Shown in pieces: positions 46,775 through 62,300 of a stretch of 64,000 bases of DNA. The translations under genes and the position numbers were made by a program. The notes beneath the pieces were generated by a model. The model worked only from the letters and a program-made list of their open reading frames with translations. It had not been told where the DNA came from and did not search any database. The number at the start of each line of letters is the position of its first letter. Positions within the stretch are counted from its first letter, which is position 1. Source of the DNA: Limonium bicolor (Eukaryota; Streptophyta; Magnoliopsida; Caryophyllales; Plumbaginaceae); contig CM041777.1 of assembly GCA_023374045.1 (NCBI GenBank), positions 103,122,046 through 103,186,045 on the forward strand, written 5' to 3'.

Positions 46775-49700
46775 TGTAGACACCAAAAATTCTCACCCCA
46801 TAAAGCAAATTGCGAAATAATGATTATAATAAGAGGGGTCGTCGCCTTTCTTTTTCTTTTTTTTTTAGCGTGCGTGCCAAAATGAAGCCGCCTTTTTATA
46901 AGCTTTCGAACCGATTTTTCAAGCATTTTAGAAAAACAGGCCAATCTTCTACAAAAAGTTTCCAACGACATTTCTGTTTCAAAGCCATCCCTTTTGTTTA
47001 TTCACTTATTTTACAATCTTATTCTTATTTATATTCCATTCATTTATTTATTCGTCTATCCACTTTTTGTTATATTTTATTTTATTTTGCCATTTACATT
47101 AGTGGTTTTATTGTCATTTCAATTTATACACTTTTATTTTCAGCTCACAAACACAATCCACACTTGATTGAAGTCTGGTCCAGCCTAGTCCCTTAAACCC
47201 ATTCCAACTCCAAACATTGGACCTAGAGGCCCAAACAAAAGCCCAAACCCACTCAAAAACCCTAAACCCCACCCTCATTATAAAAAACAACTTGTACAGT
47301 AGAGAGCAGGGGGGCAGCCGGACTTCCATCTTCATCCACCGGTTTTATTTGGCCGTTCTTCCATTTCCGAAACAAGAACAGTAGCCGCATCTCATCCCTA
47401 GTGAGAGAAAAACACAAAACGTGAGCCTTCTTCTTTTGGACTCTCGACCTGCACCCGAGAATTTACACCATCACCGTCATTGAGAAAACTTCCACCAGAT
47501 CACCACCCCATTCCTTTAAGCCTCAACCCAGCTCGTCGGAACTTCCCCGGATTTTCGTTCCACCAGCGCGGTCGACAGTGTAAAGTCTTTGCTCCATCTT
47601 CTCCTCTATCTGAAACTGGTTTCGAGCTCTTCGTCCCTTTTCCTTGCGTTTTTTTTCAATTAAAACCAGCACCAGGACTTCGAATCGCCATTTCGTATGT
47701 CTCTGTCTACATTGGAAAGCAGAATCTCTTTTCCTCCCAATAATCTCGTTTTACACTGTCACTGAAGGGATTCAAGAGATAGTTACAATCTCCCCGCGGT
47801 GTCGGGACTGTTTTCATAATCAATTGGTGTAACCTGTTTCACCCGGTTTCTTTCTTTTCTCTCTGCGACTGATTTCGACCCCTTTCTATATTCCTGTTTT
47901 AATTTGGGTTATGAGTGCCCATATGATGAACACCAAGCTCACCATGGGCATCCGGGTTCAAGAAGTGGTGCGAAACTGCAAGCTCTGTTTTATGTGTGTT
48001 TAGAGACATGGACGGATATCTAGTTAAGCAGTTTTCTGTGGGTATCAGTTCGATGTTAGCATATACTCTGATCTCTTCTCTTTCTCTGTATGTTGCGTAC
48101 CCTTTATCCCTTCAATGGTGTTAGACCTTTTGATAAGTGCGCAAACAAATACCAAGTTCATCATTGGTTTTGAGTTCCATGAAACTGTGTAAAGAAAATG
48201 AAATACGAGCTCCGGATGACTAGCTAACGACAGACTTTCTCCCTTTCTCTCTTTTGTTTTTCTTTGTTCTCTCCCTTTTGCCTCGTATCAATTTTCATTC
48301 TGGTTTTTGAAAGAAATCGTCTCGTTTCTACTTATTTCTGGATCTGCCATCAATTTTCTAGTATTTCACCATCGGTTTTACCAAAGAAATCCGGATGTTG
48401 AGGGCTAAACGAAAAAGAGGGCTGCAGTTTACTGGAGTTCAATTTCAAAGACGATACTGGCTTGTTGTACCCCGTTCCCGTTTGTTTTCCAAATCTGACT
48501 GTTTTTCTTATCACGTCTTTTGCGTTAATCTGAATCCATGAGAGGTTTCAGGATTTCTGAAAGTATTTGGAAACGAGATAAGGATCCCCAGTGTCTTCTC
48601 CCGTTTCTTATCGTTTGATAGTGTGATTGTGATTTTCTCTGCATTATTTTTCGGATAAACTGTAGTAGTATCGGTGAAGAAGAAATTTCAATCCTATCGG
48701 ACTACTCTTGAGCTTCAAGCTGGCATCCCTCCTCTTAAGTCCATTTCCCTTACGTATTGAACATCCCTGGTTCTATATATGTATATATGCGTGCTTACCC
48801 TGTTGCCAAATGAGTTCTTTACAGGTACTAGAATCTCACGAGCTGGTGATTGTCCTGATAGCACAACTCTTGTCAGTATGTTGTTTTCTGCTTCAGTCCT
48901 ACGGATTATAGCTCTACTCCCTAACCACATTATGCCTTCTTTTTTTTTCCTCTTTTTTTGGGTCGTTATCTTACCCGACCCATCTCAGGGAAGGTAGTAA
49001 TCCAGAATGAGCCGACAATCGGCCAGCACATTATTCATCATTTTCACTTCTGTCTTGTACATTCGATTATGGATACGTATATTTGTTTAACTCGTGGATG
49101 TGTCCTGTTTTGATTTGTTCCTTTCTCCGCAGAAAAGAGTTGCTCTCTTCCCGGGTACTACTTTCTGAACTAAGCAATCTTAGGCTATGGTGTTTAATGT
49201 GTATTCTTGAAATGTAATCTGCGTACACTCCACATTCTTTTAATGAACTCTATTGTACATCTATCTTTGCGTTTTGGTTGAATATACGAGCATACTCCTC
49301 ATGCAATCCTCTGCCCGTTTTGAACTTGTACACCTAGTACAGACTTTTTTTTTCTTCTTCTTAATTACTAGTAAGAGAGTTGAATGTCTAGTATAGGGCC
49401 TCTGCGCATACTCTGGTGATGGGTTTCAAATAAAAGTGGGATTAATTATTTGTTAATCTGCTATGCCATGTCTGTATTGATCTTTTTCTTGGATTCAATC
49501 TGTAAGTCGTCTATGTTATTTGCTCTTGATCTATCTTTGTGCTGTACATATCCACAACTTCCATTCAGCTTTATTGTTTTTTTTAATCCATCTTTGTTTT
49601 GTTTATTACTAAGCCCTAGTTATTAGACCTTAGGACCAAACCTTAGGATAGAGGGTGAACCCTAAGATTTAGGTGAGCCATGGTCCCACCTAATAAATTG

Positions 49701-52545
49701 GAGGATCCCTAGACCCAAACCACATCTTATTATAATAACATGTATTAATAAAAGCACTTTCTCAAAATTCATCTCAATTTGATTCATCATTTCTTCCCAA
49801 ATTTTTCAAAGCCCATCAAAGCTCAAAACAACTCGAACAAAAAATCAATCTCGGCCCAAAACCCAATCTCAGCCCAAGTCCAATCTCGGCCCAAAACCAA
49901 CAAGCCCACAATCGGCCCAAAACCAACAAGCCCATAGTTGGCCCAAAACCAATAAGCCCACAATCGGCCCAAAACCAACAAGCCCACAATCGACCCAAGT
50001 CCACAAAAGTCAAAACGATTTGACCTTGACTCGAACCTTTGACCAAGTCCAAGTTTGACCTTGACCCCACTTTGACCAATCTGAACTTTGACCTCGACCC
50101 AACTTTGACTCGGTTCAACTTTGACCAACATGCACTTTGACCTCGACCCAACTTTGATTCGATCCCACTTTGACTCGGTCTAACTTTGACCCGATTCGCT
50201 TTCCAACCCCAACCCAAATTCAATTCATACCCAATTCATTTAGCTCAATTCAACTCAAACCCAAATACATTTCATTCAATCCACACTCAACTTGTAAATT
50301 CCTTTCAAAATTCAAAACCCGAAAAGAATTCCAATCCATCATTTTATTCAAACTTCCTAAAAGTTTTCAAAAGAAGTCATTTTGTGGAATTTTAAAGGAA
50401 AAACTCTTCTCACATCACAGAATCTTCTCAAATGCAGAAAGTTCTTCTCACATACACAGAAAGTTTTCTCCTAAAACATTTCTCAAAATCAGTGCTTCTT
50501 TACTGAGAATTCCGAACAACTTTCAAAGTTTTCTAACTTAGTTTTCAAATCCAAGTAAATTGTTTTCGGGGAGCAAGAAATGTCTAACCCCTTCAAAACA
50601 TTTCCTCCATGGTTAGAACATTACTTGTCTTCCTTCCCAAAATAAAAATCCGAGGCAGGGCACTGGGGTTATAACCTTCCCTTGTCACAGTCTGGATCTC
50701 TTTAGGCGGGGCATTAGGGTGACAAACCTCCCCTAATTGCAGCCTAGATTTTTACAAGGCGGGGTGCTAGGGAAGTAACAACCTTCCTAGTTGCAGCCGG
50801 GATTTTAGAATCATCTAACTCCCTTCCGTTCGATTTCAATGTTTTCGGTTTTTAACGTTTTTAAACTCGGGAGTTAGAGACGTTATTAGGGTTTGACCTA
50901 GAGTATCCCATTCATGATACTTCTCTCTAAATCCTATTTTTCGACATAAATTCATTGCCCCATCTTTCGAGCCTCGACACTTACCATTAATTTAGTGTCG
51001 TGTTTGAGGGGGTACATAGGGTAATCCCTTGGGATTATCCGCCCTTTTACAACAAAAAATGATTTTTTCGATTTTAAAAACTTTAAGAGAGACAATTTTG
51101 ACAATCATTCCTCCGAACAGTTCAGTCCACCATCATCTCAGTCTAAATTCGAAATATCCCAAAACCTCAACCCTTGTAGATTCTCGAACCCGAAAAACCC
51201 GGGATCTCTACTCAAACTTCAATCGTCTCACACACTCAAATTATTATCCAAACTCAAATCATTCCAAACTTGAAACATCTCCTGAATCCCAACTTCTTCC
51301 AAACTTCTATAGTCTCATAGGCCCGAGTGCCTCACAGTCTCAAAACATCACAATTTCTCCACAAACGTCTCACAGGCCCCAGCGCCTCACAGACTCAAAC
51401 ACTTCAACCTCTTCCACCATTTTAAGATTCAAACGTCTCACAGACCCGAGCGTCTCACAGGCCTTAACATCTCATTACTCCCACTACATGAACATCCCAA
51501 TCGTCTCATAGACTCGAACATCTCACGAACTCGAATGTCTCACAGACCCGAGCGTCTCACAGACTCAATCATTCTGAGATTTCAATGCCTCACAGACCTG
51601 GGCGTCTCACAGACTCTAACCTCCCAAAACCCGAAACTTCTTGAAACTTCGAATCCTTCTAAATCTCAAACAATACAAATATCCTCAAGCTCCACAAACA
51701 TCAAAACTTCCAAAACCCAAACATTGCGTGAACTACGTAAGGTCTGATCTCAACAGGGAGTTGAGTACGTAGGCAACCCACACAGGGTGCGACCCCATTC
51801 CAAACAAAAAACCCCTTTCCCCCTCTAAGGTGGCTCTCGTACTTCTCAAAATGCTCAAACCTTCTTCGGCTCCCACAAACTTCAAACCATCAGACTCCAA
51901 GTCTTGTCTATTCACTCAAGCTCAGACATTTCCCAAATCTGCATTTCATACTCATCCGAATTCCTCAATTCCCTCTTCTAGGCGCTGGCTTGGCAGAAAA
52001 GCTCGCCTCACTCACTCTCTCTCTCCCTTCTCATCCTAATCCTATCCTTGGCTTTTAAATGAATCTCTTTAAGGTTTTGAAAGAAGGCAATCCCGACAAT
52101 TGGAGACCGAGGTTTCCTCGGGCACCAATCCGAAGTCGTGGTCGTTGCCACTTCTAAGGGGTGTAACCCAGTGCGAACCCACACGGAATCTCTAGTATGA
52201 TCAGATAAGTCCCTATCCATAGGCAACAATCTCAGAGTCAATTAACGGTTCGTAGAACCCTCTTTCCCTTTCCTTCCTAGTTCTTTAGGTCAAACTAGGT
52301 GGCGACTCTAGTCAATCCCGCCTTATAGAGGCACAAGTCCGCGTGGGGCCCATTGAGAGCGGGTGTAGTGCTCACTAGCATTCCCCTTATGCTCTCTGGG
52401 AAAGACGGACGATAGAGTAGGTATTTGAGGGATGCCAAGGTGACAGGTTTTCACCCTCCACAGAATGGTATTTTAGGATCTAGGCTTTTCAGTCAAGAAC
52501 CATATTTAGATAGACCCCCCTCATACCGAAAAATCACCCTCCACA
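46775..52545 (+). repeat. Array D, LTR 3
   Basis: A 5771-bp copy. TATA box at 47279-47287; hairpin repeats 50652-50810. Private differences include G to C near 48807, a lost AAAC near 50421 and a lost TAAT near 52070. Confidence 0.93.
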
Positions 52546-55500
52546 GAATGGCGACTCTGCTGGGGAAAACTTGAGTAAGTTTTTCTCAAACTCAAGGAAG
52601 ACTGAACTCCATTCAAAATTGTCGGGATTTCCCCACTTCTTTCAAAACCTTCATGAGATTCATTCCCAGCCTCTAGGATTATTCTATTCCACACTTATAT
52701 TCCACACCTAGAGTGTGTAGCTGATGAGGACAGCTAGGATTTGTTAGATCCTCAACAAACATTGCAACAATTGGGTTAATAATTAGCTCACGATTAGAAA
52801 GAGACACTTAGGATTGAATGAAGCTAACTTCCCTTTAGGTTAATAAACAACCAATTTGGAATCACTTTCAAGATAAAACTCTTAGCAAATAGGGTGGTGC
52901 TGACTTCATTGCTTTTATATTTTATGTTATGATTGTGGGGTGCATTGGGAGGGTAGCTTAGGACATGCATTCCTCTGTGTCACCCGATTTATCCACGAGT
53001 CACGGAATCCCGACCGGTCCACGGTTGATTTCCCATGAGCTGGGTCATTTATCTAAATGGCTAACCCACGGGGCAAGATGGTCATCGACCTACGCCCTGC
53101 AGGCTCATGATCCAAAAATATCCTCCATTATCCGAGTCTAAGCCAGCATATAGTGAACCATGAGCCTTCAGTGTCCAGCTGCCTAATCGGTGTCTAAGAC
53201 GGGTTTTACGGGTAGTCACCCCCTTGTATGCCGCCTGTCTGACCACCCTTCTATCTTACCCTAAAGATTGCATGGGCTCAGTTCTTCATTGTTCCTCTGC
53301 ACCACGGGTGTCTCTAAAGCCTGATGTCACGCTACACGTCCATAGAGAGGATCCCGTATTTACCGGATACCCATACATGGCACAGCGTAGTCAGTGAATA
53401 ATTTGGACTTTAGACACACCTGACCGTGCAAACGATGGGAGACCCGACCCCATGCAGTACTTCCCCAAGTTTTCCAAAAGTGGGTATGTTGTGATAATCA
53501 CCGGCCGTGGCTCGTGTGACTGTATCATTTCGGGTATCCTGACCTTTCGAACTTAAGCACTCCGGACTTTCTTGATGACGTGCCCCACAAGGCATAACAG
53601 AGATAAATCCCGAGAGATGAACAGTGAAGGAACGACGGTTCCCCCAGTGGTATGGAAGCATTGATTGACCTGGAAGGTGATTATCCCAACATTAACACTT
53701 ACAGCTCCACATCAAACATAGCCACGATTTCTTTTATGCTATACATGTGTGCAAACCACTTTTTCAAACCAATCTGTTTCAAAACGTTCGGAATTCTCTT
53801 TTGCACATCTCTTATAGCTATTTTACGAGCTCGTTTAATTTCAAATCCCACCTAAATTTTTCTCATAAACATTTACGGTTTTAATCTTGCCACTTCATCT
53901 TTAGAATGTTACTCCAAAACAATTTTCACAAATAGATTTCGAAGACCTACTTTCTACAAACCTACTTTCTACAAACGAATTTCAAACAACATTTTTTCAC
54001 CAACGTTATTTTAAAATAGTTTTTGAAAACAGTTTTCAAAGTTGATTTTCATAAACGTATTTCAAAATAAATGATTTAGTCCCCATGTCGTGACCCGCTA
54101 TTTTTGAAGTTCTACCCACCTCCAAGAGCAGCGGTCATTACTGTGGAGCGTACTAGTCATTTCGTGTTTTCACAAAAGTGGTGGATTTTCACATAAGATT
54201 TTGTGCTCGATCATTCACCTTTTCCTTTCTCAAGAATACCCCTCATCTCCCTCATCAGAGCGGATCGAGCTAAAAATCAGAGGCACACCAACCCATGGAG
54301 CTAGCCGAGCGACATGAAGACTAGCGACACCGGTTCGAGTTCAAACTGTTGAAAATCAGAATAACACCAACCCGTTTTGTTTGATCATAGTTTTGCTTCG
54401 CTACAAAAGCCTGAAAATGAGCCAGCAGTCGGTCAAGAGCCCGAAGACAAGCGAGCAACCGATCAAGAGCCCGAAGATGAGCGAGCACCGGTCAAGAATC
54501 CAAAGACGAGCGAGCAGCCGGCCAGGAGGCCGAACGTGAGTAGTCATTCAGAAGCCCGAAGACGGACCAGAGGAGTTCAGAAGAAGTTTAGCTCAAAATT
54601 CCCCATTTTAATGACTTTTTAGGATTGATGATGTATAGGATTTTCCTCGATGATTCTTTTCTCTCTCGTTCATTTCTGAATAGATTAGGTGTATAGGTTT
54701 ATACAACCCCTTTGAATTTATTTAGATCAATGTGTATAGAGTTCCCCTACTCCCCATTTTATTTGCGAATGATAGAGTGTCAAAGTTTATATTGAGAAAA
54801 TCCACCACTTTGAAAACACACGTTTTCAAAATTGTTTTCTAAAAATCGGTTTCTTTTGGCATGCACGTATAAAGAGAAGAACGAATAAAGGACGACCCCT
54901 CACAGTTGCATATTCATAAATCGCTTTATGGGGTGAAAATTCATGGTATCTACAGAAGGTGTCCCCTGAATAGACACACCAATAAATACAACGAGCACAA
55001 AGCAAACAACATGCATTGCATTCATTACAAAAGTCCCATGCATTCTCGGTCAGTCCAAATTCATCAAACATGTGCAAGTCCTGTCCACCTCAAAATTTGC
55101 ACAATCACGTGTTCCATTCTAACCTGGCCACACACCATCTTTCATCCCAAATATCTCGATCGCCAAAGCCCCATCTCAGAGGGATAGAATAGAAAACCGG
55201 GAAGTTCAAACCTCTCCCAATCATAATCACCATGCGCGCCAGTGACCAAAAGGGAAGGAGTGTCATACCGTGGGGCTACCATGCGGGAGTTGTCACTCCC
55301 TAAAAATTCAAGATCCGGGAGCCAATCACCAATCTGACCTCACTTGAGAATTACTATCCCGACCGCGACCCCAACAGGTAGACCATCTTCAAGGCCAACA
55401 GTAATGGGATGAGCTTCATGAACCATGAGCTGAATTCGACTCAAGCGAGACTAGGTGTAGCCTTACCACTCTTGCATTGCATCAAAAAACAAAACAAAAA

Positions 55501-58500
55501 CAAACAAAACATTCTGTCAACCATCTCCATTCCTCATTTTCAGCATTTCATGCATCCTATACATAGTAATTCCATATTACCACAATACATCGCATGGTAG
55601 ACAATCGCATTCGCATACTCCCATATCGAAATGACATCTTCAAGAAAATCATGAGAAATTGATTGAACAGAGTGCGTGAACCACTAAACTCTCGACCCAT
55701 CAATGAACACAAGGGTCCAATCAAAATTAGCACCACAAACCAGGTGAGTAGTGTGCAAAGAGCGGTATTTTCTCTTGAATTTTGATTGAGTGTTTTGGAC
55801 GATCTATTGAGCGATGGGGGAAGGTAGGGAGATTCAACGGAGGTAAAACCACGAGCGACATGTGCATTCCTTCATCACATGGAGAGGCATAATTCAAAGT
55901 GAGATCAATGTCGATAGCAAGATATGAATTGTGATTCATGCAAAGATCCGAGAATAGTAAGGAAACAATCATTGACTAATGAGGATGACGAGGCACTTAG
56001 GATCAAAAATCTCCACAAAACCAAAAAGCTTTGACTGCCCTGTACATAATCCCTTAGTTAGCCCCGCTGAGCCTTTCACGATAAACCTTTTTCTGTGAAC
56101 TCCACAACATGCCAACCCACGTACATATACTTACTTGCCCTTGCAATAGAGGATCTCGAAAGAGCCGGAGCCTTGGTCTCTCCCCCACCATCTTTCATAA
56201 GAACAACAAACGAAATGTCCAAAGGAATCAGTGAGTCAATGCGACTCCAAAGCCAAACACCAAAAAAGAACGCCAAAAATGTTCAAAAATATCAACAAGT
56301 CAATGCAACTCCAAAGCTGAAAGCCAAAATACAAAGCAGAGAACGCATGAGAAAGTTGATGAGCCAAATGCAAATTTCAAAAGCAAAGTGAAAAGAAAGT
56401 TCAAATCGAACATCAGAAGAGACAAGAAGGAGAAAACCGAATCCAAAGGACCAATGATGTCCCGTAGAAATCAATAAAAAAGTTATCAAAACCCGTCTAA
56501 TCATTCCACCCATGGCAAAGGCGAAGCATACCCTCTATTGCGCAAAAGCTCCACAACTCCCTAAACAAATCCTCCGGTCCCATGTGACATACATCGCACC
56601 CCTCAGCCCCGTTATAACCCAATAAAAGACCTCTGACTCGTTAGTTGATGAGCGTTGACTGAAAGTATCAAATCTGAAACATGAATCATAAGCTTCGTAC
56701 TAGTTATCAACATTTCCCGTCATACCAAAGGGACCATGAGCGTATGAGCGTGACCTTACCCACAAGGTCTTATGAGTGCGAGTGAATCTCCAGTCTAAGC
56801 ACCAAATCATAAACAACCTACCCCATTGCAGGAGAGGAACTTGTAAGGATTGGAAAGTCCAGAACCTCGAAAGAACTTCTAAGGAAAATACTGCTCCGAG
56901 CATCGAGAGCATCATCACACCATTTGCACACACAACCATACTCATGAAAGATGGACCCACATCCTTCCATGAGAGGAAAGTGATTTACACATTCCAGTTC
57001 AACAATCACTCAAGATCGAACCGAAGATGTCTTATATTCGTACCCCTCATATTAAGAAAGATAGGGCCATACCTTCTCTCCAAAAAACTGCATATGCATT
57101 TGCATCATACCTAGCATTCAATATTTGCATGCATCATAACCATTTCATCATTGTTGTCAACTGGTAAGAACTCTGCCTAGTCTCGCTGAAAGTCGACTTC
57201 AGTTGCAGTTGTTGAAGCATAACTTTTGATCAAAAGACGTGAACTGGAGCCATCCTAGACCATCATCAAGCTACATCGAACCATCTTGGAGCCACCCTGG
57301 GCTATCCTTGAGCTACATCGAACCAAGCTAAAGCCATCCGAGGCCGTACGAAGACAATTCTGGAGCCATCCAGCGTCATGCTCGAACCTCATCAACACCA
57401 TATCCAGAACCAAACTGGAGCCATGCGGGAGCCATCATCCGACATTGAAACCATCCTTGGAACTACACAGGGGGCACCCTAACAGTCCGAGAACAATACG
57501 GGAACCACCTCAAATCCACGTTAGATCTATTTCATAACCAGTGCCTTGCCTAAATAGTTTCAAACTACGTATGGTCTGATCTCAATATGGAATTGAGTAC
57601 GTAGGCAGCCCGTCCAGGGTGCGACCACCTCAAAGGAAAAAAACTCCCCCTTCTTCCCCGGAGTCACATTGAAGCTTTTCCGGAGCCACACCGAAGCCAT
57701 TCATCACCACAAAAACATCAATCACATCAAAGTCCACCAATCACATCAACCCACCATTCGACTCAAAATCTCAATCCAAATCAAAACCCACCAACCACCC
57801 CAGAGCCGTTGCTCATAATGGGGTCATGAATCAAGTCGGAGCCATCCGACCACACTGGAGCCACCCGACCGCACCAGAGCCATCAACATAATCCGGAGCC
57901 ATCAGTCCATACCGGAGCCATCACCACATGCCAAAGTCATCTCAAAATTTCAAACAACTCTGGAGCCGTCTGCTCACACAAAAACCTACATCCACAAACA
58001 GGGAGTTTAATTCAATTAATACATTGGTTATCACCTCACATCACATATCATCTGCATATACCCACAAAATTTGCTCACTATCTGACGTATCTTCACACCC
58101 GCTAGGCAGCTATTGCGCTACTAGTGCGGTCGAATTTTTCGTTTTACACCTGCTAGATAGCTATTGCGCTACTAGTACGGTCGCCTTTCATTTTACACCC
58201 CTAGACAGCTATTGCGCTACTAGTGCGGTCGAATTTTTCGTTTTACACCTGCTAGACGGTCGCCTTTCATTTTACACCTGCTAGACAGCTATTGCGCTAC
58301 TAGTACGGTCGCCTTTCGTTTTACACCTGCTAGACAGCTATTGCGCTACTAGTACGGTCGCCTTTCGTTTTACACCTGCTAGACAGCTATTGCGCTACTA
58401 GTACGGTCGCCTTTCGTTTTACACCTGCTAGACAGCTATTGCGCTACTAGTACGGTCGCCTTTCATTTTACACCTGCTAGACAGCTATTGCGCTACTAGT

Positions 58501-59399
58501 ACGGTCGCCTTTCATTTTACACCTACTAGACAGCTATTGCGCTACTAGTACGGTCGCCTTTCATTTTACACCTGCTAGACAGCTATTGCGCTACTAGTAC
58601 GGTCGCATTTCATTTTTCACCCGCTAGACAGCTATTGCGCTACTAGTGCGGTCGACTTTTCGTTTTACACCCGCTAGACAGCTATCGCGCTACTAGTGCG
58701 GTCGACTTTTCGTTTTACACCCGCTAGACAGCTATTGCGCTACTAGTGTGGTCGACCTTTCGTTTTACACCCGCTAGACAGCTATTGCGCTACTAGTGCG
58801 GTCGACTTTTCGTTTTACACCAGCTAGACAGCTATTGCGCTACTAGTGCGGTCGACTTTTCGTTTTACACCCGCTAGACAGCTATTGCGCTACTAGTGCG
58901 GTCGACTTTTCGTTTTACACCCGCTAGACAGCTATTGCGCTACTAGTGCGGTCAAATTATTCGTTTTACACCTGCTAGACAGCTATTGCGCTACTAGTAC
59001 GGTACCGAACTTGCATTCTAGGCCCGTATAAGCCCTAGGGCTGGATATCAAGAGGTCCAGTTGAGGCACTCCTAAGCCCTCGTGCACGGTAAACCAATCT
59101 AATTGTTAGTATCATAGGCTCGTCATAAGTCCTATGGCTAGATATCAAGAGGTCTAGTTGAGGCTCGTCATAAGTCCTCGTACTCTCGATTGATTGCATT
59201 ATAGGCTTGTCATAAGTCCTATAGTTAGACGTCAAGAGGTCTAATTGAGGCTCGTCATAAGTCCTCGTACTTCCAATCACATTCATACACTCACGATCGC
59301 ATCCCATCAAATCACAAAACCGTAGTGAGAATTTTGGCGCCCCGTCAACCTTGATCCAATTCTGCATGGGTTTGCAAAATTGAATCAAGGGGAGCCATC
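52546..59399 (+). mobile_element. Array D, internal region 3 (non-coding)
   Basis: A 6854-bp copy of the same content: PBS 52549-52566, inverted LTR-like segment 54142-54954, 33-bp repeats near 54423-54533 (with a one-base loss that shifts the frame), minisatellite 58094-59003, PPT hairpin about 59325-59421. Private changes include a GA gain near 53346, losses near 57658 and 58030, and a 4-bp ATTG duplication near 59190. Confidence 0.88.
58094..59003. repeat. 49/50-bp minisatellite, unit 3
   Basis: Again the same unit order, subtype blocks and truncated unit as units 1 and 2, with one private two-base deletion near 58200. Confidence 0.95.
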
Positions 59400-62300
59400 T
59401 GTAGACACCAAAAATTCTCACCCCATAAAGCAAATTGCGAAATAATGATTATAATAAGAGGGGTCGTCGCCTTTCTTTTTCTTTTTTTTTTAGCGTGCGT
59501 GCCAAAATGAAGCCGCCTTTTTAAGCTTTCGAACCGATTTTTCAAGCATTTTAGAAAAACAGGCCAATCTTCTACAAAAAGTTTCCAACGACATTTCTGT
59601 TTCAAAGCCATCCCTTTTGTTTATTCACTTATTTTACAATCTTATTCTTATTTATATTCCATTCATTTATTTATTCGTCTATCCACTTTTTGTTATATTT
59701 TATTTTATTTTGCCATTTACATTAGTGGTTTTATTGTCATTTCAATTTATACACTTTTATTTTCAGCTCACAAACACAATCCACACTTGATTGAAGTCTG
59801 GTCCAGCCTAGTCCCTTAAACCCATTCCAACTCCAAACATTGGACCTAGAGGCCCAAACAAAAGCCCAAACCCACTCAAAAACCCTAAACCCCACCCTCT
59901 CATTATAAAAAACAACTTGTACAGTAGAGAGCAGGGGGCAGCCGGACTTCCATCTTCATCCACCGGTTTTATTTGGCCGTTCTTCCATTTCCGAACAAGA
60001 AGTAGCCGCATCTCATCCCTAGTGAGAGAAAACACAAAAACGTGAGCCTTCTTCTTTTGGACTCTCGACCTGCACCCGAGAATTTACACCATCACCGTCA
60101 TTGAGAAAACTTCCACCAGATCACCACCCCATTCCTTTAAGCCTCAACCCAGCTCGTCGGAACTTCCCCGGATTTTCGTTCCACCAGCGCGGTCGACAGT
60201 GTAAAGTCTTTGCTCCATCTTCTCCTCTATCTGAAACTGGTTTCGAGCTCTTCGTCCCTTTTCCTTGCGTTTTTTTTCAATTAAAACCAGCACCAGGACT
60301 TCGAATCGCCCATTTCGTATGTCTCTGTCTACATTGGAAAGCAGAATCTCTTTTCCTCCCAATAATCTCGTTTTACACTGTCACTGAAGGGATTCAAGAG
60401 ATAGTTACAATCTCCCCGCGGTGTCGGGACTGTTTTCATAATCAATTGGTGTAACCTGTTTCACCCGGTTTCTTTCTTTTCTCTCTGCGACTGATTTCGA
60501 CCCCTTTCTATATTCCTGTTTTAATTTGGGTTATGAGTGCCCATATGATGAACACCAAGCTCACCATGGGCATCCGGGTTCAAGAAGTGGTGCGAAACTG
60601 CAAGCTCTGTTTTATGTGTTTTAGAGACATGGACGGATATCTAGTTAAGCAGTTTTCTGTGGTATCAGTTCGATGTTAGCATATACTCTGATCTCTTCTC
60701 TTTCTCTGTATGTTGCGTACCCTTTATCCCTTCAATGGTGTTAGCCTTTTGATAAGTGCGCAAACAAATACCAAGTTCATCATTGGTTTTGAGTTCCATG
60801 AAACTGTGTAAAGAAAATGAAATACGAGCTCCGGATGACTAGCTAACGACAGACTTTCTCCCTTTCTCTCTTTTGTTTTTCTTTGTTCTCTCCCTTTTGC
60901 CTCGTATCAATTTTCATTCTGGTTTTTGAAGAAATCGTCTCGTTTCTACTTATTTCTGGATCTGCCATCAATTTTCTAGTATTTCACCATCGTTTTACCA
61001 AAGAAATCCGGATGTTGAGGGCTAAACGAAAAAGAGGGCTGCAGTTTACTGGAGTTCAATTTCAAAAAGATACTGGCTTGTTGTACCCCGTTCCCGTTTG
61101 TTTTCCAAATCTGACTGTTTTTCTTATCACGTCTTTTGCGTTAATCTGAATCCATGAGAGGTTTCAGGATTTCTGAAAGTATTTGGAAACGAGATAAGGA
61201 TCCCCAGTGTCTTCTTCCCCGTTTCTTATCGTTTGATAGTGTATTGTGATTTTCTCTGCATTATTTTTCGGATAAACTGTAGTAGTATCGGTGAAGAAGA
61301 AATTTCAATCCTATCGGACTACTCTTGAGCTTCAAGCTGGCATCCCTCCTCTTAAGTCCATTTCCCTTACGTATTGAACATCCCTGGTTCTATATATGTA
61401 TATATGTGCTTACCCTGTTGCGAAATGAGTTCTTTACAGGTACTAGAATCTCACGAGCTGGTGATTGTCCTGATAGCACAACTCTTGTCAGTATGTTGTT
61501 TTCTGCTTCAGTCCTACGGATTATAGCTCTACTCCCTAACCACATTATGCCTTCTTTTTTTTCCTCTTTTTTTGGGTCGTTATCTTACCCGACCCATCTC
61601 AGGGAAGGTAGTAATCCAGAATGAGCCGACAATCGGCCAGCACATTTATCTCATTTTCACTTCTGTCTGTACATTCGATTATGGATACGTATATTTGTTT
61701 AACTCGTGGATGTGTCCTGTTTTGATTTGTTCCTTTCTCCGCAGAAAGAGTTGCTCTCTTCCCGGGTACTACTTTCTGAACTAAGCAATCTTAGGCTATG
61801 GTGTTTAATGTGTATTCTTGAAATGTAATCTGCGTACACTCCACATTCTTTTAATGAACTCTATTGTACATCTATCTTTGCGTTTTGGTTGAATATACGA
61901 GCATACTCCTCATGCAATCCTCTGCCCGTTTTGAACTTGTACACCTAGTACAGACTTTTTTTTTCTTCTTCTTAATTACTAGTAAGAGTTGAATGTCTAG
62001 TATAGGGCCTCTGCGCATACTCTGGTGATGGGTTTCAAATAAAAGTGGATTATTATTTGTTAATCTGCTATGCCATGTCTGTATTGATCTTTTTCTTGGA
62101 TTCATCTGTAAGTCGTCTATGTTATTTGCTCTTGATCTATCTTTGGCTGTACATATCCACAACTTCCATTCAGCTTTATTGTTTTTTTTTAATCCATCTT
62201 TGTTTTGTTTATTACTAAGCCCTAGTTATTAGACCTTAGGACCAAACCTTAGGATAGAGGGTGAACCCTAAGATTTAGGTGAGCCATGGTCCCACCTAAT

